From positions 15,298,321 through 15,362,320 of the forward strand of contig NC_092578.1 of assembly GCF_037975245.1 (NCBI RefSeq): 64,000 bases of DNA, given 5' to 3'. The notes beneath the pieces were generated by a model that worked only from the letters and a program-made list of their open reading frames with translations, searched no databases and had not been told where the DNA came from. Made by a program: the position numbers and the translations under genes. Within the stretch, counting starts at the first letter, position 1. Each line of letters begins with the position of its first letter. This document shows, in pieces, positions 39,201 to 54,200 of this stretch. This stretch comes from Apostichopus japonicus (taxonomy: Eukaryota; Echinodermata; Holothuroidea; Aspidochirotida; Stichopodidae).

Positions 39201-42200
39201 CTTCAATCTCTGAAGAGTAATTTATTTCAATTTGGTAGATTGGTTTACGGTGCTTCTGCAATGTTCCTTTACAAGACTATGGTAATGATGCTCTGATTTT
39301 GCTGTGTGGTTCCCTTCCATCCTTCGATTTTATTGATGATTCGATCAGTTTTATTAAGAGTGAGATAGATTTATTCTTGTGAAGGCCTTGTATCAGAATG
39401 CTCAAACCAAGGAAAATTTCCATAACATAACATGTGTGTTAAATTTGTCCTTACTATCACTGCATCAAATTTGCCCATTTTCTTTGAGGCTGTGTAGATT
39501 AAAAGTTGCATTTGCAAGAGTCCTTACAATTTAACTTTCAAACATGGTAGCATTTAAGAGTGCAGCTACAAACAAAGAACGAAGTACACCAAGTTAGGGA
39601 ACATGCCAACCTAATGATTATCACTACATGGTCTCCTTTTCATGTTCACATATCAACAACATTACAAAAAAACGTTGCTGTTAAAGATATCTCGACCATT
39701 GGCTATATGCACCGACCAAACAGTTTCTTACCCTCGGTCATTCTTTGCGGGTTCTCAAACAGTCCCCAGCTCCCTGACTGGACCAAGCCACTCAACAAAT
39801 GACCAAGCACTCGGACACTGGAGATGTTTGTGCAGTCCACAGTGAAGAGATTTCGACCCATGACCTAAGAAAATGAGGTTAAAAAAAAACACTTTGATGA
39901 AAACATGTTTAAGAGAGCATGCACTTTGTCAGTTCTTAGTAGGTCATAACGAACACAGGTTACTAGTAACAAAATTAAGATTCAAGAAAACATCTTTAAT
40001 ACTGTAAAAGTTGGAATTTTCCATGAAAAGGAATGAATTGCACAAATGGATACCAACACTGTTTGTGCTGTGTGCCCAGTGTTTAACAATCTGTTGCATT
40101 TTTGGGACTTTCTTGTAGAGAAAGAGGCAGAGAGAGACAAGGAAGGCAAGGGGGAAGGGGGAGGGGAGGAGGGTTAGGGAGGAGGGGGAAGGGGTAGGGG
40201 AGGGGAGGGTGGGGGCTTAAATGGCAATTTATTAGCACAACTACCAAATGAAGTCATGATCTTGACTTTTGAACATTTTTTGAATTACTTGTTGAAAATA
40301 TTACAGGTGGGGAAGAAAGCGTTTAACCTTATTTGTTTATTCATTACCTCAGCTAAATCTTTAATGCTTTCCGTCTTTCCCGAGGATGTCGGGCCGACCA
40401 CTGTACCGCATTCAAACTGCTTCATGGCCATGACCATAGCCAAGTGACATCTGTCAGTCAACGGTGTCGTCACGACTCTTAAATTCGGTCCCAGATATTC
40501 ATAATCATATGCAAATGAGGAGTCGAGCTGATTGACATGACAAGGACCAAAGACGTATCCAGTGATGGTCTGAGTTTTACCTAATGGGATTGTAGAAAAA
40601 TATGAGTTGAAATCAAAACGTGATACCATAACTTTAATGAATTAAAATGCAAATTGTTACAGATTACCAGATGCACAACAGTATTACATAAAGAAAAACA
40701 GCAAATTGTGAAACAGACAAATTAATAAAATGGTGAAACACCATTTAATCAGTCCCAAAGGCAAAATATACTTTAGATTGTTAAATTTAAAATTTAAAAA
40801 AAAAAGTTATCCCAGAGGAAATTAAAAGTGCTAATCAACTGTCCACGCCCTATGAGACATATCTCGATGCTTCAGTAAAACGTCTCGGCTTGGGATCACT
40901 CTTCAATCATTTTTGAAGGTAAAAAGTTTGTAGACAGCATAAAGCTGAGCATAAAACCAAACAGCCTGAGATTCTTACCTTCTTGTTTCTCGTCGTGTTT
41001 GGCACACAAGATAGATGACATTTCCAGTGAGTACTTGAGGACTTTCTTCCAGTCAAAGGACTTATCACTTACATCAGTCAACTTGAGTAAACCTGGTTTT
41101 GATATAAGAAAACAGAAAAGAGAAAAGGATAAGTTATGAATTTTGAAATCAGTTTTACAAATACCAGTGTATCTCTCTTCCATCATTTTTACATCAAGGT
41201 ATGACAGAGGAAGTTGTGCTGTGATGATAGGAAGCCTTACATAAGCCTTGATTAAACTTAATAATGTCCCAATAATATTTCCAAGGAATCTACATAAGAG
41301 GTCATAGTCATACTGAGCATGACTACCCTCATTAAAGATGACAATAATAAAAAAATTATAAAAAAAAACATTTTTAAATTATTTTTACATTAAAATTCCA
41401 AAGAAATTAAAGAGTAGCTAAAATCTAAATGACCAGATCGATATGAATTTAATAGTCTGCCATTATAATTATTAATTCGTTTCAAACCTTCTCTCTATAA
41501 AGCAGGCCTGCAGAAGGGATAAATCATAAAGAAATGTTTCATTCTTTCATTATTTTTATTTACCTTGTATGATATCTTTATAATGGAGTGTTTGCATGAT
41601 GAGGTTACTAAGGAGGATGTGCAGCCTTGCCCGGCTCTGAGAACTGAGATATAGATGGACGTTATCCCGCAGAACGCTGGTATATTGTTTCAGCCGATTC
41701 TGCAGTTGATCCCTAGCAACAACAAAGAAACAAAACAAAAAACAAGAAAAGTATTAGGGATAAAATAGATATAAATTTTTGATTGATGAAGCTATATCTC
41801 TGTACCAGCCACGGACTCCTAGAAGTGATGAAGGAATGATCATATATACCCCAGACATAGGAGGTATCCCCATCGACCTCAGGCCCTGCCTCCCCCGTCC
41901 CCAGTGAGGAAGATGTTGGTTACTTTGCCCTTTTCAGACTCGTTCTGATGGGTTGGACAGTATATGTATATCCCTAAAATATTAACTCCCCTTCAGCCTA
42001 TGTGGACCCTATTTCTTTAGTGGATTCCAAGCAAACGTTTTGCAATCACAGACCTCCAACAAATGTTACATAAATCTCCTAGGGGTCCGTCAAGTCCAGG
42101 TTAAGGTAGATGGGTGTAGATCATCAAGATGAAGATGGATCTTACATGATCCTGGAAATATCTTGTTGACAACCCCAAATACTTTGTTACACTTTTGATG

Positions 42201-45200
42201 ATCCATGCATTGAATCTGACAGGTTTGGTGAAATTCAATATTCAAGTATATGGTACAATTTCTAAGAAATCTACTTGACATATGACAAGGGACATTTCAA
42301 CTAATGTTTGTTTTTCTTTCTTATTTCAGCTTAATGTGCATCTGGGATGAATGTCATTAACCCCAAGCATACTTGCTTTGAAATTTTTAAAAGAAAATTT
42401 GAAAATAACCCTTGCACAAACACGCACACAAAATTACTATACTTGAATAGAACAATTCCACTTACTTGGCTCTTTCCAACTGTTCTTTATCTCCGCTTGC
42501 TAAAACCTTTGTCATCTGTCGGAACCAGAGTAAGCCCTCAGCCACCAGTACGCACTGTGCGGGAAACCTCAACAGCCAATGAGAGAAGCTCTGTTTGACT
42601 GCCTGCTGCAGGTTCCTTTCTTCCGGCGAGTTACCCGCCGTGGTCTCTAGCGCTGCCAATTCTTCTAGAATGTTCTCCGGATTGCTCAGCCTGCCTTCTC
42701 TCAGTCTCGACTCCAGGCAGGTATTCAGCATGGATCCAACTGTGCTCTTTACGGAGTTCTCAAAGTGCTTCCACCAGCTGGCAAAAGCAGGGGACGGTGT
42801 GACAGGGTTGACCAGTGTCAGACATTCGTTCAAGTCACCTTCGATGGACACGGCTTCCAGTTTGTCAGCTGGATAAAAAAATCAAACCAAAAGGTCAAAC
42901 CGAAAGGTGGAACTAACAGATTACATGAGATTATGCAACTGCTGGAAAGTTTAAGAAAGGCTTGTAATACCATATGGCTGTTGGCTTTTTATTATATTTT
43001 TATGATATTGTTAAAATGTTTTGTGTTGCTCATATCATGAGATGAAGTTAATCAGTGGTCATAATGGCAGCAGGAATGGGGGTGAAAATAACCCGGCTTG
43101 ATTCTTAATTTTATTCCCTAATCAATGTTGAATAGAGAGAGATTGATACAAAAGCTGATGGTAATTAAGGATCATGATGTAAAGGTTTCTCAAAACTGTC
43201 AAAGTATTAGTTCCCAATAACTTAATTGTACAGGTGATGTTAATCAGATCAGACTTGTATAGCCTATTCATGTATGTGTCTATGTGTGCATGTCCACACA
43301 TTTTATGCATCTATGAGTGCATGTCCACACATTTTATGTATCTATGTGTGTATGTCCACACACTTTATGTATCTATGTGTGCATGTCCACACATTTTATG
43401 TATCTATGTGTGCATGTCCACACAATTTATATATCTATGTGTGTATGTCCACACATTTTATGTATCTATGTGTGTATGTCCACACACTTATGTAAATATG
43501 TGTGTATGTCCACACATTTACATTTTTCCAAAAGGTTACAAAACACACTTGAGGACATTGCAAGATCAGATTCTAGCAGAGGAAGCATACCACACATCCA
43601 AAGGAAGGGAATTTCACACAGAAGCAGCCACTGAAGAGAATGCACAGATGCCAACTCTAGTGCAGGTGCACCATTTGACTTACAGGTTTTTCTTAGGAGC
43701 ATAGATCATGTACGAAAAGTGTGTTGTTGAATATGACTATATTGTATAGAATTGGGATTTGCGAATAAATCTTTTGAAAACACAGAGTTTTCTGTGTATA
43801 GTAGTGATTTATGACCATATGTAAATTATGGGTGAAAAAACTACTCCAGAAATAAATAAATAAAATTGCTACTATTAACACTGATCTCCATCCCAGGTAC
43901 TACCCCGGTATATTGTTCTGCTCCCTTTCCCAATCTTCCCTACCTCCCTTCACCCCCTCCCTCCAATCCCCCCCCCCACCTTACCCTCAATACCCACACA
44001 CAACTTCTCTCCTGTTCTGTACAGTATTAAACTATTGAAAATTCCAACCAAAGGAACCATTCATACTCACCATGTAACTGTAGATCTAGGTGTTTATGAA
44101 TTCCAAACGGGTCAGTGGTCAATGCCAATGTGACCCCTACGATTCCTGGGAACAGCTTCCTGATATACGGTATCCACAGCTGTCTGTTGGACGGGTGAGC
44201 TAGGAGATCGGTGAGGTCGTTGTCATTCAGGAAGGAGAATCTCGGATACGACATCCTGGCCTCGGTCAGGAGATGATCCAACTTCTTTAATAATCCTTCC
44301 TAAAGAAGACAAAGGGGATTACGTAGTCTTCCGAATCCGTCCAAAAAATTCTGGATTGATGTTATAGGTCTTTTGGTTCATCCCTAATAATATTACATAA
44401 AAATGCTAAAAAAAAAACTTGCCATAAAATTGCTTAAAGAATTCAAAAGGTAAATTCCTGGAGATTTCTGATCCTCCAAATTTTTTCCAATAGTTTAGGA
44501 TCGCTAAATTAGACAATTGAATGATTGAATGAAAATCTGTTCGGATTGGCAGTCACAGAGCAATAACAAGATGACATTAAGAGATGAAAATACCTCTACT
44601 TTGATCATGGAGAGCAGAATCTGCTTCAGATTTTCTCCTTGAAGTTCCCGCCATCCTTTCTGCCCTTTCCGTTTGCTTAGAATTGAGAGCACCTTTGGGT
44701 CGGCCGCGATGGCTTTCATGATCTCCTGAGGTAACAAACAAAAATTGATCAAACATTTTCTTACAAAGAAGAAGTATAAATCTTAATTTCAAAAATAAAC
44801 TACAACGATCTAATCTGAAGTGTACTCAAAATAAATAATTTGCATCGACAGACAATCCAAATTCCAGAGTTTATGATTTATTATGATGGTTGCGATTTCT
44901 GGTTAATTTTGTCATCTGGCAACAACAGCATGATTTTTGTTTTTACTTTGGGGTCGGGGGGGGTGGGGGTGAGGGTTACACCCTTGCAAGTAAGTCTAAC
45001 TGTGATATATATTAAGGTACTATAACAAAGCGGTTTACTATCATAATAAGGGGGCAAATGGAAGGGTACATACATGTATGAAAGGACATGCAATTCCAAT
45101 GAACAAAAAATGCATCCATCCTTCACAAACAAGCACACTACTAGGGTTGGGCGATATATCGAAAATTATTATTATCGCGATAATTTTTTTTCAAGACGAT

Positions 45201-48200
45201 ATTTTTTGAGGATTGGACAAATGACGATAATTTCTTGTGAAAGAAATTTGAAATAAATGTAGAAAAAAAATCTCCATTTTATGTGTAAATGTTATTCTAG
45301 CATTCCATGGTTAAGAAAGTTGAAAAGAAATAAAGTTTATCAACTTCATTTACTGACTTTTGCACTTCGTAAAAAACCCGTCCTTTACAACATTGACTGT
45401 ATTGAGAACAAAACTCTGAAAATCATTAGAGAAATTACCAATTGTGTACGAAAAGTAAGTTGGTACACCTTTCTAATTTTACGAAAGATCGAGCAAAATA
45501 CTTTCGAAAAATTCACGCGAAAGTGGCATATCGTGCTAAATGCAACAAGTGTCATGTAAACAAGGCTCTAGTACACCCATTTATGAATAAACCAGAAGAC
45601 CACATCTGGTGTAAAGCGGGGGGAAAAGAAAGTATTTTCTAGAATTTCCCCAAAAAATAATAATAATAATATCCTACCATAGTTAAGTGTATAGTAAATA
45701 GCCTAACCACTTCGTCGGTTACGGATCTCACGTAACTGCAAAAACACAACTAATTGTATTTTGCGAAGTTGACGATTTCTACAAGGACATGGAAACAATA
45801 TTTAGCATTAAGTTAATCACGCCTGGTGGCCTAAAACATGGAATTACAGGGTTTAATTTCATAAAGATGGCCATACTGTAGCTATTGGGGCCTTGATATC
45901 GTGCTATGTCTGTATGGTATAGACTGTGCCTCGTGTATCATGGGGAATAGATTGTTTTGTTCATGCGGAGGAGTCGGTTGCCTTGAGGTGTGTTTTACTT
46001 ACCTTAATGTTACGGGGATATTTACCTACTTTCCTTTAACGTCTAAGATAATATTTCGCATAACTTTACCGATCCTTTACTGACTGACCTAATTAATTCT
46101 AGAGTGGAGCCAAAATAGTTTACTCCATGAAAAGTTTTTTGGAACCGTGCCAAAAATGTTAACAAACAGGTGTTAGACAGGGGGGTTGTAACTTGTTTGG
46201 TAAGGTACCTGGGAAAATTGGAAGCACATGTAGCCTACCGTGATATTTAAGTACGGTTAAACACTGCAGTTGTAAACTGATTGTTAGGCAGTCTAGAAAC
46301 GGGGCTTTGCCGAACGTAGTTTGTTTCATAATATCGACAGTTTTGTAAGTTAAGCTTTATAAAGATTGTAAGACAGATTAATTCTCTTTTCATTTTATCA
46401 CATTATATAGCTACTCTAACTTGTCATTTTAAAACTTTCATCAGTTTCGTGACAATTTAAATTCATAAAGTTTGTCAGTATTTTGAATCCTCAATTGCGA
46501 ATTTTTTATCGCCAGACACGCAAAAATACTTAACTTTTCTGGGGTCCTTCGCCCCCTGGACCCCCACAAGGGGTTCCACCCCTTGACCCCAACAGGGCTC
46601 TAAGGCGGGCCCCTGAACCCCACACCATTATGCTCGGTGTGTTTGCTGCGCGAAAACACCGGTGGGAAAAAGGCAATTGTTTCTAGTGTGTTCGCGAACA
46701 CACTAAAAACAACAAGAAAAAATTATCGTAATTATCGAAATATCGCGATAATTTTTGAACTATTTATCGTGACATTAAAAAGCAAATATCGCCCAACCCT
46801 ACACACTACCTATTGGTATTTGTGAGCAAGGATGTGGATAATTGGGTGGTGAACAAGCAAACAATGATTAATATAAATATGGATTAATATGAATATGTAT
46901 AGGCAGTGATCAATATAAAATTTGTATTTCATAAATATAAAATAAACTTCATTGCATTATTAAGAGGGCCAAATTCCCCCTTCCAATTCCCATCCCCCTC
47001 CCCCTCCTCCCCCAAACCTTCTCTTGTACATAGATATATTTATTGAAGAACCACCATCTGCTTCGTTCACTTAATGTTTTCGACCTAGTCTCTAATATTT
47101 CGTACCTGAAATTTTCTGTTGACAATATCATACTTGACAGTCAAGTCTGCATCATAAACAGCCTGTTCCACATCACTGAATATCTTGTACAGATACAGCC
47201 ACTGAAAGAAGGAAATGACATGATTATGATACATCTGCATGCACCTTTAACATCGAAAATCACACACATGTGGAAAACTGAAATGATATCTTATTATGAC
47301 TTTACCTTTACCTGTCGCTAATGAATGCACTTCTGCGTTTTTGTCAAAATTATTTTGCGCAGGATTCCGTGTGGGCTTGCAGAACCAACAATAGCACCCG
47401 TCCAAATCAGTCAGTCACAATCTGGTCATGCAAAGTTGTACGTGGATGAACGATGCAGTTATTGCCCATTGTAAACAGCTTATTGCATTCTCATCTTCCC
47501 ATAGAATACAATGTACCATCAATCAACTCTACTAGAATCACCTGGGTTTTCGAAGCAATTTTTCTGTTCAGGGGCTTTGTTCTGAAATCAGGCATCTGAA
47601 CAGCTTTTCTTGCCACCTACAGGACATGTGCTACAAAGTGACATTAGGCTAGGCTTACTTCCTTTAGTATAGTAGCCTACTAGACTAATATTGGTCTTCA
47701 ATTGGTTTGGGCCTAGCCTAGCTAATTGTCTGTGTAAAATGTTGGAATACGATTGGAAAATTATTTTAAGATGTAAATATAATTTCTCAGATAAAGAAAA
47801 ATGTTTAGAAAAACTCTTTTAAGGAAAAAGAATGAAAGATAATTGTACATTTCTAGATGATAGTAAGCATTTATTCTACCCCCCCCTACACCACCCTACC
47901 ATGCCCCACCCCATTTTCTACATCTTCCTTTTTCTCATATCAAATTTAAGTAATAATGACTACAAAATTGTATTATATTACTTTATTAACACTTTCAGAT
48001 AAGTTTTGACCTACAAATTACCTTTGATTGGCATTCCTCGATTAACTCCACAAGTTCATCGACTTGCGATAGAGTTGACCTCCAGAGTTCAGCAGAAGGT
48101 CGAAGGTTAGCCAGATGGGGAGAAACCAGCATGTTTTGAAGAGAAACCTGACTATCCTGAAAAAATGAAGAAGATAAAAATCTGAGGGTGAGCGCAGTGT

Positions 48201-51200
48201 TACACATTAAATAAGAGTGTGATCATTACGAGGAGACATGTGAAGCAAATGGTCTGAGCTAGCGAAACGATACTCGTTCGTATCCAGGTCCAACCAGCGG
48301 CATTCGACACTAGCTATCTGCCAGACCTCATCGCCTCCTACTCACCACAACGTTGTCTCTGCTCGTCGTCCGAAACCCTTCTCTGGGGTCCTCGCAGGTG
48401 GAACACTAAATTCTATCGAGACAGGTGTTTCAGCTCTGCCGCTCCTGAAGTCTGGAACAATTTGCCAACAAACATCCGTAGAACACCTAATCTTAATCGT
48501 TTTAAGACAGATTTGAAGACGTACCTTTTCAGCTGTTTTTAAACTGTCATTATACTTCTTAGCCTGGTTGAACTGTTCATGTTCCTTTTTACTTTATTTT
48601 TTATCGTACAGCTCTTCGAGATTTCTGGGAAGCGCTATATAAGTATTACGTATTATTATTATTTTTATGATTTGGTTTTCTGCTAACGCTCATGCACTTG
48701 ATTTAATGTCACCACAATTACGGGAATATCAAAATGCCAAAGTCAAGATGCAGTTTTGTCATGTTTAAACTTTACCTATTCTGGAAAATGTCACTGTAAT
48801 AATTCAATCAATTTTTGACCTTCTTGTTGGATGTATGAGGCAAAAGCCAAATATTATTCAAAATTTCACAGACCAACAAACAGGGGCAGTTAAATTCTTT
48901 TTTTAATTTAATCATTAAAATTTACATAACCTTAACGATTGCATAATCGGCTCACCTCCAATATATATTTGAGCTCTTCCACACAAATCAGAATGAAGAC
49001 ATCAGGCTGTTCCATAGAGGTCAAAGGTTGTCCACCTATATGAAAAAATTATCGAATTAAATATTTTACCTTTTTAAGTTCACATTACTAATTATGAGAA
49101 CATTTGTGAAACTCAATTTGGATTTTCATTTTTAACATCACTGTATAAATGTTTTGCCAGATGAACTGTTACGATTTATTGAAAGCACATTTTGCACAAA
49201 CTGAATATTCAAACAGTTACCTGTAACCCTTACATACTTCCCCCCCCCCTCCCCTCATCCAAAAAATCTTCTTATAAAGTGCTACTTGAAACACACTTAA
49301 CACAAATGCCCCTAACAAACATCCCATTACCAACAAACTCCTTACAATATGCCCAAGTTAAAAATGCTCTTCCAACAATCCCTTACTTAAAATTCTCTCC
49401 CAACGACCTCTCCCTAACAACCCTCTTTCAACAACCCCTCCCAACACCTCTTCCCCTAAACTCCAATCAGACAACCATTCCCAAAACTCCTATTCAACCC
49501 CATCCAACCCCATGCAACAGCTCCCTTCCAACAATTCCTTCCAACAACCTCCTTTATACAAAAGGCCCTCTCAAGCCCCTAACAATAATTGCTCCTCTGT
49601 TTTCACTTCCCCTTTCATAGCAAGAGTATGAAGAGAACATATTAAAATGTGTATTAAACCAGCAGACAAAAAACCAACTATTAACAGTTCTATCAAATAA
49701 CAATAGTTCATCATTTGAGAAACATCATATCATCATTTTTTCTTCAATTTGTTTTGGTAATGTTTTCATCATCATGACTTAACTCTACTTCTGTCAATCT
49801 CTTTTAATCTAAAAAAGTTATAATATTGAAGTAAAATACCCAAAATCGCATACTTAAAGTAGTTAAAACTTTCATACAAAATACTAACATATACTCTAAC
49901 ATCTACCAGATTTGTCTTACAAAGATAACCAAAGCAACTGCAAATTACATCAGACAAACAAAAACAATTTTTTTGAATTTAAAACAAAAATATCACTAGA
50001 AAATATTGTTTTCTAATACAACAACACTTCGCCTCCAAAATAGAGAATCGCAAAAAAGTAGTCTTTTGACAAGTCTCTTTTTTTAATTTCCTTTTCTAGC
50101 GGACACTGACCTTTAATCAAGTGTTTAGCTAATTTGAAATTTTTCTCTTCCCAGACTTGTCGGAGCTTCACCAATGATTTCTCCAGAGCAAACTCAGACA
50201 TTGCACCTGAACAAATCTTGTTAATTGGCAGGCTCTTCTCGGTGATGTCGTACGAGAGTAGATCCATCACCCGGTACGGTTTATTGTGTTCGTATGTTTC
50301 CCCAATAGCCAGGAAAATAGCTCTCCAATGACGATGCTGAAAGTGAAAGATTTGATGAAATTTGATGTCATATTTTTTCTCCAGTTATTTCATTCGTAGT
50401 AATATTTCTCAGAGTAATTTTTTTTTCCTAATAAGTAGGGACGGTCATATTTTGTAATTTGCGACCGAATAACTGGCGGTATTTACGAAAGCGGTTGACA
50501 AGGCCTGGCAGGTGGTTACAGAGATTTAATTAACTTTTCAGATGCCATCCTCTTTATCATTTTTTTGCGCTTTGAGGCCTTTGCATAAAGCGCTCTATAA
50601 ATATTTGCTTATTATTATTATTATTATCAGACTATCCCCAAGAAAGGCAGTGCTTTGAAGAAAGAAACAGGGAACACCTTCTAGAGACCACATCTTGGAG
50701 TTTCTTCATTTCTTCATCTGAAAACAGCTGGCAACAGAGGACTGAGAGAAGTCATCACTGCAAATGAGCTGAAATATTTTGGGTTTTCTCATTATGACAA
50801 TTTAAATATGACAACAAATTTTGCATTTTTATGAAAACTCTGAGAACAAAAACATAATGGATTATTAGAGCAAGAATTATTAATGTATTTCATTTCAAGA
50901 ATAATTCAACAAGAAAGATTATAATCGGAAAATATTACAACATTTGAAGAACATCTGCCAGGATGACACCACAAATCACCTACTATGACCCATTTCTTGA
51001 GGTAAGGGAGGGCAAAGCCAGTCAAACTCGGATTGACACATTCAAACAACCATATCCAAATTGAGGGAGAAAAGCAGTGTGATTGGTGGTTTGAACTAAC
51101 AAATCACAATATTTGTTTTTATTGCTCTTTAAAGGCATTGTAGACTCGCCCCTACAAAATGCAGACAGTAATAAAACGTAATACCTTGTTATCTTTTATC

Positions 51201-54200
51201 TAGACCTGGGATGTCCATCACTCCTATGTACACTGTGTTGTGGGTATTGACTGTAGCTGTATGTATTGACTGTACACTAGTGTCTAATTACCGACGGTAG
51301 CAAGCTGTGTGTGTATTTTCTGGGATCGATGGTGGTGTCTAACACTTCTGTTACACCTCATTTGAAACTAGGTCAGATTACCGGCATGAGACGTTTCTTT
51401 GTGCGCAAGTCTTCACACTCTTTAAGACGTGTGCTACATTTCTTTGCTATCAGAATATGTGAGAATGTGAGATACCTACCTTCAGTGCATCACTGGAAAG
51501 TTTAAGGAGTAGAGGGAGGTGTTGCTTGAAATCTGCCAGCATTTTATACCAGAAGGCCAGGACGGGGTCAGCCTGAGGGAGGTACTGTTTCAGGTGGCCT
51601 GCCGCTCTCTGCCACTCTGTGATTTTATCGATGGCCCTCTGAACATCAAACTGAAATTTCAAACAAATTTCAAACAAAGCTTGAAACCATAGACTTTCAT
51701 GTAATTTTCATGCAATGTGAATATTTTGCTCTCAAAAAGATATTCAAGAAGAACAAAATTGCTACTTGATATTTATTATTATTACTATTACATCTTTCAA
51801 AAGGATGCAGCAAAAACAGTTTTTTAAAGAAAAACATGTTGCAATTTCTGGAAACCAGAATGAGGCTTGAGGATAGCTAGAACCATCTCTTACCTTGCTA
51901 AACACCTTCAGCTTCCAGTCTTCAATGGCTGCAGCAGATGCTTCTAGATATTTCCACAGCTCTGTTCTGACTCTCATCAGAGACAACATTTTGTTTAATT
52001 CTTCGATGTCGTACGGCTTGCCGTGCATCTTCTCGCGGTACATGTTGCATTTGGTGATCTCGGACTGCGCCAGGTAAAATTGGTCAAAAAGCTGTTTGAG
52101 AAGTAAAAAAAAAAAAAAGACTGATTTTGTATAAATCAAGATAAAAGAGTAAACTAATATGATGGGAAAGGGATGGGGAAGGAGTGGGTGGAGCGAACTA
52201 GAAAATGATTTTCGGGTAAACCTCTGTCATTTCTTGACATGCTGTGCCACTTATATTAAAACTCTGTACCATTAAAGCCAACCAAATAGAAGAATTGGTG
52301 GGCATTAAAGCTTCATTGTTACACGGTCATGTAGCTTGTTACTCTTTTCGGAGAAGTGCCTGAAAGTTTAAATGTTCTGATACTCGAGACACCAATTAAC
52401 TGCTGGCCTAGAGAATGAAAATTTTCTAGTTTTGGGTAGAGTTCTGACAGAATTGTGAAGGGCAACAGGTGTTAAAAACATGTGGTTATCAAACTCAACA
52501 AATAGTATTACACACAAATGGTAGGTAGCAATTATCTTATCAATCATAACAAAATTGGAACAAATCAAAAGAGATAAAAAAAAAAAAAAAAAGAACTACT
52601 GAGGTCTGTTGTGGAATGAAAGGGGATGGGAAGGGGGGGTGGAGCCACTAAGGAAATATGTGCACAAATTGGGTGTTAAACCTCTAACACTACTGGAGTA
52701 AAATTGTGGAGACTTATCATATGGGAATAAAATTGTACATAACAAAGGTTGCTAATAGCTGCGTATATCTCACCTTCAAAACAGACGTTAAGAGTTTGGT
52801 TGAATTCTGGGATGGGTCGAGGTACACTCCACTTGTAGCTTGGTTGAATATTTTCTTAGCTTCTGCCACTTGTTGCTGTAAGGTGTTAACGATATTAACG
52901 ATAAATTGATTCACCAGTCATTTATAGTTTACATATTTTACAAGGCATAAACTCAGAGATAATACCATACAGAGTTGTAAGCTTGAGAGATTACATCATC
53001 AATAGATCACAGCAACAAAACACAGTTCTAGGAATTCCAGGAAAAGCTAGAATGAATTACATTCCTGTGAAAGGAGTAAGACCAGGAGGTACCGGTCCTT
53101 GGGTGAAAACTGATTTGTTAAGTTGATTAACGTCCATTTTAGGAAAGAACACTTTAATACATAATTTATTTATTTACTGGAATATAAATTCATAATTTTA
53201 TTTCAAATTCTCACAACATTCCCTCGTGTTATTGATGTATGCTGTTGACAAAGTATGACATATATATAACATATATATTTTTTTTTCTTTCTGTACAAAA
53301 AGTCAAAATGAACCAGACAGTTCCACTCTTCCTACTAGGAAATTTTAATTCTGGTTTTAATTTTAAATTTGGTTGAATGCTTCAAAAGTCACTCCAAAAA
53401 GGTTCCATTTTTTCCACCAAAAGTTCCGAGAAACGTACCTGAAATTTCGTGTCGAGTTCATCCGTCATAACGGGCATTTGTACGTGGACAAATTCTGCTG
53501 CATCTTGTAACTGCAGGAGGAATGCCTCCCAATTCTGCCAAACTTGTTCTTCATTCTCTTCCTCCTCGGGAGTCAAAGATCGATAGCTGAGACGAATAAC
53601 CTACAAGAGATTTTTACAAGCATTTAACAAATCTCTTAAACTCAGTATTGCCAGTACTGCCATATTGAGGTCTTACTAGGATTAAAGTATACATTGAGAA
53701 AGTGCACAGTCATGAATACCTGCAGCATCCCAGAAACTATTTGCAAGGCTCTAGGGTCAAATATTTACTGTTAACTCTGTAAATTATGGAAGGAATGGCA
53801 GAAAATTTGATAGTTACTTATGTTAGTTTCAAGGACATTATGACAGTTGGAAGGACGTTATGGCAGTCTAAAGGAAAGAAAAAGTTTGCAAGATTCCGGA
53901 ACAGATTAAAACACATTGCAACTGTTTGAAGGACACTGTAGTACATTATGGCAGTTTGAAGGAAAGAACAAGTTTGCAACATTCCCGAACAGATTGAAAC
54001 ACATTGCAACTATTAAGGACACTGTAGCAGTTTAATGGACACTACAGTGGTTTGATTTCAGATTATGACATTTATATCTTGCCATCCACACACACATTAC
54101 CCACGTACTCCTCTCACCCTGAGCCTCAAATTTCTCGAAAAAGGCAAAAATTCCAATATAAAAAATGCAGTCTGATGTCATATCATACAAATATGGCATT

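Noticed and set aside
43234-43704. Plus-strand open frame of 156 codons with Cys/His-rich repeats
   Set aside because: The repeats come from the 31-bp minisatellite; there are no splice sites, no homology and no zinc-finger spacing that holds up.
49192-49620. Plus-strand open frame of 142 codons
   Set aside because: G depletion removes most stop codons; composition alone explains it.
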